Origin: Natronorubrum bangense
Lineage (GTDB): Archaea > Halobacteriota > Halobacteria > Halobacteriales > Natrialbaceae
Reading direction: 5' to 3'
DNA: 64,000 nt
Assembly: GCF_004799645.1 (NCBI RefSeq)
Contig: NZ_CP031305.1
Coordinates: forward strand, 1,302,001-1,366,000
Shown here in pieces: positions 9,248-17,354 of the stretch. The translations under genes were made by a program, and so were the position numbers. The notes beneath the pieces were generated by a model. The model was not told the DNA's origin, made no database searches, and saw only the letters and a list, made by a program, of their open reading frames with translations. How positions within the stretch are numbered: the stretch's first letter is position 1; each line of letters opens with the position of its first letter.

Positions 9248-11680
9248 ATGGCAGCACAGGACGAGGAACCGCCCTCGATCGAGCATCCGCTCCTCGAGCC
9301 GAACTTCCTCGAGCGTCGACTCTACCAGCTGAAACTCGCCGGCACTGCGGCGAACGACCACACGCTCGTTTGTCTCCCCACCGGGCTCGGCAAAACCACC
9401 GTCAGTCTGCTCGTTACCGCCCGCAGACTCGACGAAGTGGGTGGGACGTCGCTGATGCTCGCGCCGACGAAACCGCTCGTCCAGCAACACGCCGACTTTT
9501 ATCGCGAAGCACTCCAGATCCCCGACGAGGAGATCGTCGTCTTCACCGGCGACGTCAGCCCGGATGACCGCGCCGAACTGTGGACCGATGCAACGGTCGT
9601 GATGGCCACTCCGCAGGTGATCGAAAACGACCTCGTCGGTAGCCGGATCTCGCTGGCCGACGTCTCTCACATCACCTTCGACGAGTGCCACCGCGCAACC
9701 GGCGACTACGCCTACAACTACATCGCCGAACGCTATCACGGAGACGCCACTCAGCCGCTCGTGACGGGCATGAGTGCCTCACCCGGCGGCGACGAGGAAG
9801 CCATCCTCGAGGTCTGTGAAAACCTCGGAATCCAGGACGTCGAGGTGATGACTGAAGACGACGCCGACGTCTCGAAGTTTACCCACAACACCGACGTCGA
9901 GTGGGAGCGCATCGACCTCCCCGATGAGGTCCTCGAGATCCGGGATACACTGAACGACGTGATTAAAAACCGCCTCGAAAAGCTCAAAGAGTTGGGTGTC
10001 GCGAGTTCGACCCAACCGGATCAGTCTCAGAAGGATCTGAACCGGATGCGCGCGGAACTCCAGGGGCTGATCAACAACGACCAGTCGAAGGGGTTCAAAG
10101 GGATGTCCATCCACGCGGAGGTGATGAAGCTCCGCCAGGCAGTCACGCTCGTCGAAACCCAGAGCGTCGAGGCAGTCTGTCGGTACTTCGACCGCCAGCG
10201 CAATCAGGCCCGCTCGTCGGGCGCGTCGAAGGCCAGCCAACGGATGGTCTCCGACCCGCGCGTCCGCGAGGCGATGCGGAAAGCGGAGTCGTTCGACCAA
10301 CTGCATCCCAAATACCGCAAGACGCGAATGCTGCTGGCCGAGACACTGGGTCTCGAGGGCGGCGAGCGTGTCATCATCTTCACGGAGTCTCGCGACACTG
10401 CAGAAGCGCTGACGGAGTTTTTGAGCGAGAGCTTCGATGCCAAGCGATTCGTCGGGCAGGGCGACCGCGAGGGGTCCGATGGAATGACCCAGAAGCAACA
10501 ACAGGCGGTGCTCGATGACTTCCGTGCGGGGGAGTTCGAAGTGTTGGTCTCGACGTCGGTCGCCGAGGAAGGGCTCGACGTCCCCGAGGTCGATCTCGTC
10601 CTCTTTTATGAACCCGTCCCGACGGCGATCCGGTCGATCCAGCGCAAGGGACGAACGGGCCGCCAGTCCGAGGGCCGCGTCGTCGTGCTCATGGCCGAGG
10701 ACACCCGCGACGAGGCCTACTTCTGGATCTCCCAGCGTCGCGAAAAGGAGATGGAGTCCGAACTGCGCGACCTGAAAGGGGTCGCTGACGACCTCGAGAA
10801 AGAACTCGACGACTCCCAGCAGGCGCTGACGGACTTCGACGGAGAGAGCGAAGTGAAAGTAGCTGGGAACGGGGGTAACCCCGACGCAGTCGGCGACTGT
10901 TCCAGTGGAACTGAAGGGGTTGGGGCACAGCCCGGACTGACGGATTTCGCGGGGAAAACACCGAGTGAAAACGACGGTGATGACGACGGGACGTCAGTCG
11001 AGACCCACGAGCCCCACGCTGAGGGCGACCTGATCGAGATCGTCGCCGACCAGCGCGAGATGGACGCCACCATCGCACGCGAACTCTCGAAGCGAGAACA
11101 GATCGAGATCCGCCTCGAGACGCTCGACGTGGGCGACTACGTCCTGTCGGATCGGGTCGTCGTCGAGCGCAAATCCGTCGCCGACTTCGTCGACTCGTTG
11201 GTCGACGGCGACCGATCCGTCTTCGAGCAGGTTGGCGCGATGGCCAGACACTACTCGCGGCCTATCGTAGTCGTCGAGGGAGATGGCCTCTACGAACAGC
11301 GGGACATCCACCCGAACGCGATTCGGGGCGCGCTCTCGAGTCTCGCCGTCGATTTCGGTGCGAGCGTGCTCCGGACCGAGGGCGAAGACGAGACGAAAGA
11401 ACTGCTCGCCGTAATCGCAGGCCGAGAACAGGAGACGGCCAACCGCGAGGTGTCGGTCCACGGCGAGAAACAGTCAAAGACGATCGGCGAACAACAGGAG
11501 TACGTCGTCTCCTCGATTGCCGAAATCGGCCCCGTCACGGCCCGGTCGCTGCTCGAGGAGTTCGGTACCGTCGAGGCGGTGATGATCGCCAGCGAAGACG
11601 AGTTACAGGCGGCCGACGGCGTCGGAAAAGTAACGGCCGAACGGATGCGAGAGGTTATTGGGAGCGACTACACCGGCTGA
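9248..11680 (+). CDS. hef: Hef: archaeal XPF-family fork-structure helicase-nuclease
   Basis: The 810-residue protein joins an SF2 helicase (Walker A PTGLGKTT near residue 44, DECH near 145, QRKGRTGR near 464) to an ERCC4 nuclease whose ERK core (VVVERKSVADF) is near residue 638, and a C-terminal tandem HhH domain (ARSLLEEFGTVEAV ... GVGKVTAERMREVI). Hef unwinds and cleaves stalled forks and flaps. An acidic linker of about 80 residues (roughly 535-590) separates the two enzymatic halves. All catalytic motifs appear intact. It is monocistronic between an HTTM gene and a convergent gene. Confidence 0.96.
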   Translation: MAAQDEEPPSIEHPLLEPNFLERRLYQLKLAGTAANDHTLVCLPTGLGKTTVSLLVTARRLDEVGGTSLMLAPTKPLVQQHADFYREALQIPDEEIVVFTGDVSPDDRAELWTDATVVMATPQVIENDLVGSRISLADVSHITFDECHRATGDYAYNYIAERYHGDATQPLVTGMSASPGGDEEAILEVCENLGIQDVEVMTEDDADVSKFTHNTDVEWERIDLPDEVLEIRDTLNDVIKNRLEKLKELGVASSTQPDQSQKDLNRMRAELQGLINNDQSKGFKGMSIHAEVMKLRQAVTLVETQSVEAVCRYFDRQRNQARSSGASKASQRMVSDPRVREAMRKAESFDQLHPKYRKTRMLLAETLGLEGGERVIIFTESRDTAEALTEFLSESFDAKRFVGQGDREGSDGMTQKQQQAVLDDFRAGEFEVLVSTSVAEEGLDVPEVDLVLFYEPVPTAIRSIQRKGRTGRQSEGRVVVLMAEDTRDEAYFWISQRREKEMESELRDLKGVADDLEKELDDSQQALTDFDGESEVKVAGNGGNPDAVGDCSSGTEGVGAQPGLTDFAGKTPSENDGDDDGTSVETHEPHAEGDLIEIVADQREMDATIARELSKREQIEIRLETLDVGDYVLSDRVVVERKSVADFVDSLVDGDRSVFEQVGAMARHYSRPIVVVEGDGLYEQRDIHPNAIRGALSSLAVDFGASVLRTEGEDETKELLAVIAGREQETANREVSVHGEKQSKTIGEQQEYVVSSIAEIGPVTARSLLEEFGTVEAVMIASEDELQAADGVGKVTAERMREVIGSDYTG
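10900..10925 (+). repeat. Weak ORB-like sequence inside the hef linker
   Basis: Within the low-complexity linker of hef the DNA reads TTCCAGTGGAAC followed by TGAAGGGGTTGGGG, resembling the general origin recognition box order (TTCCA..GAAAC..AGGGG..). The match is poorer than at the origin region and lies in coding sequence, so it may be chance. Confidence 0.25.
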
Positions 11681-11709
11681 GTCGGCGCACAGCCTCGGAT
11701 TCGATTGGG

Positions 11710-12453
11710 TTAGCGCAGCGTCTCGAGCGTCTCGCTTGCTTCGCGGGCAGCCTCGAGGCACTCTTTGGCGTATCGAGGGTCGTCGGTGGCGGCCGCCTCG
11801 GCCGCGAACTTCTCTAAGGCCTGCACGAGCGAGGCGTGGGCAGCCTCGAGGTCGTCGCTGGCGGACGGGGAGGTGGCTGGCGGGCGGCGTGCGGATTGCA
11901 TGTCACCCGTCGCGGGCGCTGCGGTGTTCCGGTTCGGCGAGTCAGCCTGTGGCTGGGCTCCGGCGGGCGATGGGGCCTCGTCTCGGCCCGCGGCGTCGGT
12001 CGTCGCGTCGGCATTCGAGGACGAGTCAGTCGCTCGAGTGTGGCGTTCGTTCGCCGTCGTCTCGGCGGGCCGTTGTGGCTGGTCGTCGCCATTGCGGTCG
12101 CTAGCAGCTGCTTCGTCGTCCGCGACACCGGACTCGGCTGCCGGTTCGCGGTCTTCGCTGTGGGCAGGCAGTTCCGTGGCCGCCGGTTGGTCGTCCGTCT
12201 CCTCGGCCGGCTGGGCCTCGAGGTCGGTTCCCCGAACGGCGTCGGGATTGCCGTGACAACTCGGACAGAACGTGGTGTCGTCCTGCTGGAAGAGTGGATC
12301 GCCACAGGTGCCACAGTGGGAGTTCGTCATCGTCGCGCCCTTGAGCAGTAGGTCGCTCATCCGCTGGGTCGCCTGCCGCTCCTGTTTGTCGCGTTCGTAC
12401 TTCTCCCGAAGTTTCTCGCGCTCGGCTTCCTTATCGAAGTCGCTCATACCCAT
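11710..12453 (-). CDS. Sjogren/scleroderma autoantigen p27-type zinc-ribbon protein
   Basis: The 247-residue product has a charged helical start (KEAEREKLREKYERDKQER), then the p27 domain: MSDLLLKGATMTNSHCGTC ... CPSCHG with a four-cysteine zinc ribbon around residues 47-66. A long Ala/Pro/Asp-rich, probably disordered middle follows, then a C-terminal helical segment (LVQALEKFAAEAAATDDPRYAKECLEAA). The family is widespread in haloarchaea without assigned function. Translation may instead start at the third codon (MSDFDKEAERE). Transcription converges on hef. Confidence 0.85.
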   Translation of the reverse strand: MGMSDFDKEAEREKLREKYERDKQERQATQRMSDLLLKGATMTNSHCGTCGDPLFQQDDTTFCPSCHGNPDAVRGTDLEAQPAEETDDQPAATELPAHSEDREPAAESGVADDEAAASDRNGDDQPQRPAETTANERHTRATDSSSNADATTDAAGRDEAPSPAGAQPQADSPNRNTAAPATGDMQSARRPPATSPSASDDLEAAHASLVQALEKFAAEAAATDDPRYAKECLEAAREASETLETLR

Positions 12454-12559
12454 CTAGACGCTGTGGAACGTCGAAAAAGCTGCGAAGTCGACAGTGGTCG
12501 AACGAGAAGCGACAGGAGGCGATCGCGGGCCAATCAAATCGACGGTGCGTTGGGGGAAC

Positions 12560-13099
12560 TCAGGCATCGATGCGCCCGAGTGTCCGTCCATCCGGGCCGG
12601 AGAGGGTGATCGTCGCGGAACGGGGAACGAACGCGCGCGGCCGTTCGAACCCCTGCACCAGGGTGTACTCGAGTCTGTCGGCGTCGGCGAGCGAATCCGG
12701 AACCCCGGTCCACGGTCGAGCGTCGGCGTCGGCGGACAGCCCACGCAGCCCTGATCGCTCCGGTCCACCCGGACCGAAGCCGATCGACGCCGCCGTGTCG
12801 GCCGGTCGGCTGAGCTGGACGACCAGCAAGGCGTTTCGCTCCCAGTCAGTGTCTGTGATCGCCTCGGCCGCCGGCAGATCGGCTGTGGCGGTGACCTCGT
12901 CGGTCGCGTCCGCATCCGAGTAGATCACGCCGGCGCCGACGCCGTCAGCCGGATCGCGATCGCCGAGTCTGATCTCACCGGGGCGATGGAGGGAGCCGAC
13001 GCCGCCCGACCACACAATCCGATCGACGGTGTCGAGACAGCCGGCGGTGACGCCGAGGGCGGCGACGCATCCGCTGCGGAGGAGGGCTCTGCGGTGCAC
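12560..13099 (-). CDS. Putative lipoprotein, function unknown (179 aa)
   Basis: The N-terminus MHRRALLRSGCVAALGVTAG followed by Cys is a twin-arginine-like signal with a lipobox (VTAGC), so the product should be a membrane-anchored exported protein. The remainder is acidic, with a strand-rich pattern and no motif I recognise. It lies 33 bp after the TIGR00725-type gene on the same strand and may be co-transcribed with it. Confidence 0.7.
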   Translation of the reverse strand: MHRRALLRSGCVAALGVTAGCLDTVDRIVWSGGVGSLHRPGEIRLGDRDPADGVGAGVIYSDADATDEVTATADLPAAEAITDTDWERNALLVVQLSRPADTAASIGFGPGGPERSGLRGLSADADARPWTGVPDSLADADRLEYTLVQGFERPRAFVPRSATITLSGPDGRTLGRIDA

Positions 13100-13132
13100 A
13101 TGAGGCCGGTTTCAGGCGTGGTATCAAAAATG

Positions 13133-13594
13133 TTACGTCTCTCCAGCGGCGGCTTCGACGGCGTCGACGGCTGCCTCGGGCGTTGTAACGCTCTCGAGGG
13201 CGTCTTCGAGGGCGGGGACGGCGTGGGTTTTGAGGCCGACGACGGGCCGGTCGTAGATGCCGGCAAATCCCAACTCCGAGAGCGTCCCAACGCCGCCAGC
13301 GAGCGCGATGACCGCGTCGCCGTTCAGTGGGACGAGCGCGTTCCGCGCGTGGCCCAGCCCGGTTGCGATGGGGATGTCGACGTACTCGTTTGCCTGCTCG
13401 CGGCGCTCGCTGGGCAGGATGCCAATCGTCGTGCCGCCTTCGGCTTTCGCTCCGCGGCAGACGGCTTCCATCGTCCCGCCACGACCGCCACAGACGACCG
13501 TATGGCCTCGAGTCGCGAGTTCGCGGCCGACGGCCTCGGCGCGGGCTGCCTGCTCGTCGGTGATCACGCCGCCGCCGATAACGCTGACACGCAT
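13133..13594 (-). CDS. TIGR00725/LOG-like Rossmann protein
   Basis: The 153-residue protein begins MRVSVIGGG and carries the Rossmann signatures of the SLOG/LOG relatives: TVVCGGRGGTMEAVCRGAK, TIGILPSERREQANEYVD and ALAGGVGTLSELGFA (a PGGxGTxxE-like loop). Related proteins include cytokinin riboside monophosphate phosphoribohydrolases and molybdenum-cofactor-carrier-like proteins; the archaeal subgroup has no confirmed substrate. The ATG at 13594 gives the canonical start; nine extra codons upstream are not family-like. Confidence 0.85.
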   Translation of the reverse strand: MRVSVIGGGVITDEQAARAEAVGRELATRGHTVVCGGRGGTMEAVCRGAKAEGGTTIGILPSERREQANEYVDIPIATGLGHARNALVPLNGDAVIALAGGVGTLSELGFAGIYDRPVVGLKTHAVPALEDALESVTTPEAAVDAVEAAAGET

Positions 13595-13774
13595 GGCCGA
13601 ACATCCGCAAGCAGCGATCATGATCGGTTCGATCTCGAGCCGGCGGGACGTCCTCGAGGACGCAGGATGCGATAACCGGTAGTTCGGCAGCTGTCGAAAA
13701 CGTCATCGTCACGTCGTGCGAACGAGTGTCATTCCGACGGATTTAACGCATAGGACGGCTGAGGTTTACGTAGT

Positions 13775-14689
13775 ATGACGAAAGTTAGCGTGGTCGGCGC
13801 GGCTGGAACGGTCGGAGCCGCTGCGGGCTACAACATCGCGCTTCGGGACATCGCGGATGAACTCGTCTTCGTCGACATTCCGGACCAGGAAGACACGACG
13901 ATCGGGCAGGCTGCGGACGCCAACCACGGCGCGGCCTACGACTCGAACACGACGATCCGGCAAGGTGGCTACGAGGCGACCGAGGGGTCGGACGTCGTCG
14001 TCATCACGGCTGGCATCCCGCGCCAGCCGGGCCAGACCCGAATCGATCTGGCTGGGGACAACGCCCCGATCATGGAGGACATCGGCTCCTCGCTGGCCGA
14101 ATACAACGACGACTTCGTGACGGTGACAACGTCGAACCCCGTCGACCTACTCAACCGCCATCTCTACGAGGCGGGCGACCGTGCACGTGAGAAGGTAATC
14201 GGCTTCGGTGGTCGACTCGACTCCGCGCGTTTCCGGTACGTCATCTCCCAGCGCTACGACGTCCCCGTCCAGAACGTCGAGGCGACCATCCTTGGCGAAC
14301 ACGGCGACGCCCAGGTCCCCGTCTTCTCGAAGGTCCGTGTCAACGGGAAAGACCTCGAGTTCACCGACGAAATAAAAGACGAACTGCTCGAGGAGCTCCA
14401 GGCCTCGGCAATGAACGTCATCGAGAAGAAAGGCGCAACGGAGTGGGGCCCGGCGACCGGTGTCGGCCACATGGTCGAGGCCATTCTGCGAGATACAGGC
14501 GAAGTACTCCCCGGCAGTATCGTCCTCGACGGCGAGTACGGCCACGAGGATACCGCCTTCGGCGTCCCCGTCAGGCTGGGCTCGAACGGCGTCGAGGAGG
14601 TCGTTGAGTGGGACCTCACCGAGTTCGAACGCAACCAGCTCGGCGAGGCCGCAGAGAAGCTCTCCGACCAGTACGACAAAATCGCGTAA
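13775..14689 (+). CDS. mdh: Malate dehydrogenase (LDH-like, haloarchaeal)
   Basis: The 304-residue enzyme oxidises malate to oxaloacetate with NAD(H) in the citric acid cycle. It starts with the nucleotide-binding loop [12 protein letters not shown], has [25 protein letters not shown] and the catalytic His in [13 protein letters not shown] (about residue 176). The length and acidic character match the characterised tetrameric enzyme of Haloarcula. ATTTAACGCATA at about 13741-13752 is a plausible TATA region. A T-rich tract (14707-14718) after the stop may terminate transcription. Confidence 0.96.
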   Translation: MTKVSVVGAAGTVGAAAGYNIALRDIADELVFVDIPDQEDTTIGQAADANHGAAYDSNTTIRQGGYEATEGSDVVVITAGIPRQPGQTRIDLAGDNAPIMEDIGSSLAEYNDDFVTVTTSNPVDLLNRHLYEAGDRAREKVIGFGGRLDSARFRYVISQRYDVPVQNVEATILGEHGDAQVPVFSKVRVNGKDLEFTDEIKDELLEELQASAMNVIEKKGATEWGPATGVGHMVEAILRDTGEVLPGSIVLDGEYGHEDTAFGVPVRLGSNGVEEVVEWDLTEFERNQLGEAAEKLSDQYDKIA

Positions 14690-14741
14690 GCGATCAACGC
14701 CACATCTTTCGTTTTTTCTCGCTCGCTCGAGAGCTGCAGGG

Positions 14742-16235
14742 CTATCGTCGACGAACTCGCATCTCGACCGGACCGGGGTCGAGCGACACCCTCGGCGTGG
14801 GGTCGATCGACTCCGTCACTCGCTCGAGGTCGACGCGTCGAACCATCGTCGCCAGCGACAGCTGTAGTTCGGCCATCGCGAATCGCATCCCGATGCAGTG
14901 GCGCGAACCGCCACCGAAGGGGAAGTAGGCGTACTCAGGCCGGTCGTCGCGGTCGGCGACTACGGATCGGCCGTCCTCGTCGTTCGACAGCCATCGATCC
15001 GGCCGGAACGCGTCGGGCTCGGACCACCATCGCTCGTCGCGATGGATGCCGTACATATTCAACTGGACCGTCGTCGCTGGCCCGATCCGGTAGCCGGCAA
15101 GTGTTGTCGCCTCGTGGGGCTCGCGCTGCAGGAACGGCAGCGGCGGATAGAGCCGCATCGCCTCCCGGCCGACGGCCTCGGTGATCGCCAAGTCGGGCAG
15201 GTCCGCAAACGTTGGGTCACGGTCACCGCAGACGGTCGTGACTTCCTGCTCGAGTCGCGACCGGACGTCCTCAACGTCGGCGGCGGCGAGCAGCCAGCAG
15301 GCGTAGGTCAGCACGGTCGCCGTCGTCTCGTGGCCGGCCAGCAGGAACAGCTGTAACTGGCCGGTGATCTCCTCAGCCGTCGGCCTCGAGCCGTTGGGGT
15401 ACTCGCCGGTCGCGAGCAGCGACAGCAGGTCGCCACCCGCTGCGTCGGAGCGGCGACGCTCGGCGACCATCTCCTCGACGAGGGCCTCCACGTCGGCCGT
15501 CGCACGCCGGTACTCGCGCTCGGCCCGGCTCGGAAGCCACGTTGGGAGCACGGCACGGATGCCGAAGAATTCGCTGTCGCTGTACGCACCCATGGCCTGA
15601 ACCCAGCGCTGCACGCAGTCGGCACGGTCGCCACCGAACGATCGCGGGTGTGACCCGCGATTGGGTTCCGAGAAGCGTGGCTCCTTGTACTCCAGATCGA
15701 ACAGCGATCGCGTCAGTGCCCGCAACGTCAGGGTCGACATGGCCTCCCGGACGTCGACGACCTCGCCGTCCGACCAGTCCTCGACGAGGCGTACGGTTTC
15801 GTCGACCATGTCGTCGGCGTAGGACTGGATTCGCGCCGGCGTAAACGCGTTCTGGAGGAGCAGACGCTGGTTTCGCCAGCGTTCGCCCTCCGCAAAGAAC
15901 AGCCCCTCCACGTCGAGGACCTCGCTGAACTCGTGTTCGAACTCACCGCGCCAGAACTCGTCGTCGCGGGCGACGAGCACCGTCTCAACGAGGCCGGGGT
16001 CCGAGACGACCACGAACTCGCGGCCGAACGCCTCGTAGTGGGCGACATCGCCGTACTCGCGAATCGAGGAGAGAAACTCGAGCGGGTCGCGAGCGAACCC
16101 GAGAGTGCTGTTGATCACGGGAAGTCCGCGCGGGCCCGGCGGCGGCGTTCCGACCGCTGCTCGCGTCGGTCCAGTTTTCCCCTCCGCGTCGGTCGTCGGT
16201 TCTCGGTCGTCCGCTGTCGTACGTCTCTCGTTCAT
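14742..16235 (-). CDS. Cytochrome P450
   Basis: The 497-residue protein contains the P450 marks in order: proline-rich PPPGPRGLPVI (about 48), the I-helix AGHETTATV (about 298), the ExxR helix (EAVGREAMRLYPPLP) and the heme-thiolate loop FPFGGGSRHCIGMRF with Cys near residue 446. It should monoxygenate a hydrophobic substrate; the substrate is unknown. The first ~45 residues are low-complexity. The frame runs further upstream, but the ATG at 16235 lies just inside the divergent promoter. Around residue 195 there is an unusual Arg/Ser/Cys-rich segment (NRGSHPRSFGG) encoded by a palindrome. A Bat-type regulator is divergent and a ferredoxin gene is near. Confidence 0.93.
   Translation of the reverse strand: MNERRTTADDREPTTDAEGKTGPTRAAVGTPPPGPRGLPVINSTLGFARDPLEFLSSIREYGDVAHYEAFGREFVVVSDPGLVETVLVARDDEFWRGEFEHEFSEVLDVEGLFFAEGERWRNQRLLLQNAFTPARIQSYADDMVDETVRLVEDWSDGEVVDVREAMSTLTLRALTRSLFDLEYKEPRFSEPNRGSHPRSFGGDRADCVQRWVQAMGAYSDSEFFGIRAVLPTWLPSRAEREYRRATADVEALVEEMVAERRRSDAAGGDLLSLLATGEYPNGSRPTAEEITGQLQLFLLAGHETTATVLTYACWLLAAADVEDVRSRLEQEVTTVCGDRDPTFADLPDLAITEAVGREAMRLYPPLPFLQREPHEATTLAGYRIGPATTVQLNMYGIHRDERWWSEPDAFRPDRWLSNDEDGRSVVADRDDRPEYAYFPFGGGSRHCIGMRFAMAELQLSLATMVRRVDLERVTESIDPTPRVSLDPGPVEMRVRRR
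15641..15661. repeat. 9-bp perfect palindrome inside the P450 gene
   Basis: ATCGCGGGT-GTG-ACCCGCGAT forms a 9-bp perfect stem with a 3-base loop. It lies in a stretch encoding EPNRGSHPRSFGGDRADC, which does not look like ordinary P450 sequence between the helices on either side. It may be the core of an in-frame insertion. Confidence 0.55.
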
Positions 16236-16241
16236 ACGCGT

Positions 16242-16299
16242 TCGTTCGGAGCGAACGAGTGTGGGTGCTCTCCCGAAGCACTGAACTTGTTTAAGTATA
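16242..16299. promoter_or_regulatory. Divergent P450/regulator promoter region
   Basis: TTTAAGTATAA (16289-16299) is a TATA-like box about 20-28 bp before the regulator ATG at 16317 and, read backwards (TTATACTTAAA), about 55 bp before the P450 ATG. A TCGTTC-ggagc-GAACGA inverted repeat (16242-16258) sits just upstream of the P450 start and is a plausible regulator site. Promoter assignment is by inspection only. Confidence 0.5.
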
Positions 16300-16316
16300 A
16301 CCGTCGAACGACACGT

Positions 16317-16970
16317 ATGCAGTCGGCAGACCTCACTCTCCAACTCCCACCGTCGATGCGACTGCCGTCGCCCGAAGAGCCGCTCGAGTCGTTCCAGCGC
16401 GAGGAGGTACTCTCCTGGGAAGTCGACCGGCAATCCGAAACCGTCCGCTTTCTCTCTCTGGTCGTCGGCGACTCCAGCGCTCTCGGGAATCTGGCCGAGA
16501 ATCTCGAGTCCGTTCACCGATACGACATCACACCCGTCGACGAGGACACGTTCTACGGCTACGTCGAGATGGACCTGCGGGCCGCCGACGCCACCCTGCT
16601 GGGAACGTTCGACGTACCCGGGCTGGTAATCGTCCCACCGATGGTCTACACCGGACGAGAGAACGTCCACGTCACCGTCCTCGGCGAACCTGAGGCCATG
16701 TCGCGACTGCTCGAGCGCGCCCCCGATGAGGTCGACATCGAGGTCACGCGCGTGAGCGAACACCAGCGACGCTCGGAAACGCTGGCCGGCCGGCTCACGG
16801 CCAGACAGTTCGAGGCACTCGAGGTTGCCCGCGACGGAGGGTACTACGAGGTGCCACGGAGTGGCGCCCTGACGACGGTAGCCGAGGAACTCGAGTGTTC
16901 CGAAAGTGCGGCGTCGACGCTGCTGCGATCGGCAGAGGCGGAACTGGTCGATGCTGCGTTACTGCGGTAG
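16317..16970 (+). CDS. Bacterio-opsin-activator type HTH regulator (217 aa)
   Basis: The protein lacks PAS or GAF domains; its first ~150 residues match the Bat-associated region of haloarchaeal HTH-10 proteins and the C-terminus is a helix-turn-helix (LTARQFEALEVARDGGYYEVPRSGALTTVAEELECSESAA...). It is divergent from the cytochrome P450 gene across an 80-bp shared promoter region, which makes the P450 its most likely target, possibly with ligand sensing by the N-terminal half. The convergent ferredoxin gene ends only 5 bp beyond its stop. Confidence 0.87.
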   Translation: MQSADLTLQLPPSMRLPSPEEPLESFQREEVLSWEVDRQSETVRFLSLVVGDSSALGNLAENLESVHRYDITPVDEDTFYGYVEMDLRAADATLLGTFDVPGLVIVPPMVYTGRENVHVTVLGEPEAMSRLLERAPDEVDIEVTRVSEHQRRSETLAGRLTARQFEALEVARDGGYYEVPRSGALTTVAEELECSESAASTLLRSAEAELVDAALLR

Positions 16971-16975
16971 AAGAG

Positions 16976-17221
16976 TCAGGGAATCAACTGCTCGCCGTCG
17001 TCGTCGTAGATTTTGATCGCGTCGACGGGACACGTTCGAGCGGCGAACTTCGCGTCGAGTTCCGCGTCCTCAGGCACCTCACGAACGAAGACGCCGTCCT
17101 CGAGTTCTTCCGAGTCGTTCAGAATTGCTTTCCCTTTCGATTTGTCCTTCTCGAACCCCTCCCACTCGGCGACACACTGAAACATCCCAATACACGTATC
17201 CTCGTCGTATTCGATCTTCAT
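16976..17221 (-). CDS. Single-cluster ferredoxin with a three-cysteine site
   Basis: The 81-residue protein starts MKIEYDEDTCIGMFQC and ends with ARTCPVDAIKIYDDDGEQL. Only three cysteines are present (C10, C16, C64); the position of the second cluster ligand is Met13. This pattern occurs in 3Fe-4S or atypical 4Fe-4S ferredoxins, including redox partners of cytochromes P450. The acidic insert is typical of halophilic proteins. It ends 5 bp from the stop of the Bat-type regulator and is 0.7 kb from the P450, which makes an electron-donor role plausible but unproven. Confidence 0.88.
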   Translation of the reverse strand: MKIEYDEDTCIGMFQCVAEWEGFEKDKSKGKAILNDSEELEDGVFVREVPEDAELDAKFAARTCPVDAIKIYDDDGEQLIP

Positions 17222-17354
17222 GTGCGGTCGTTCGGCGGTCGTCAATAAAGCCCTGACGGGAAGTTTGAGAGAGACGAAGTTCCCCGCCGTGAGGTAAATA
17301 TCAATACTGACTAGGTTAGATTTAAGCAGCACAAGTAAAATTGTTCTTGTTGGA

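Noticed and set aside
16236..16763. N-terminal extension of the P450 frame to 673 residues
   Set aside because: It reads antisense through the divergent regulator gene and through the shared promoter.
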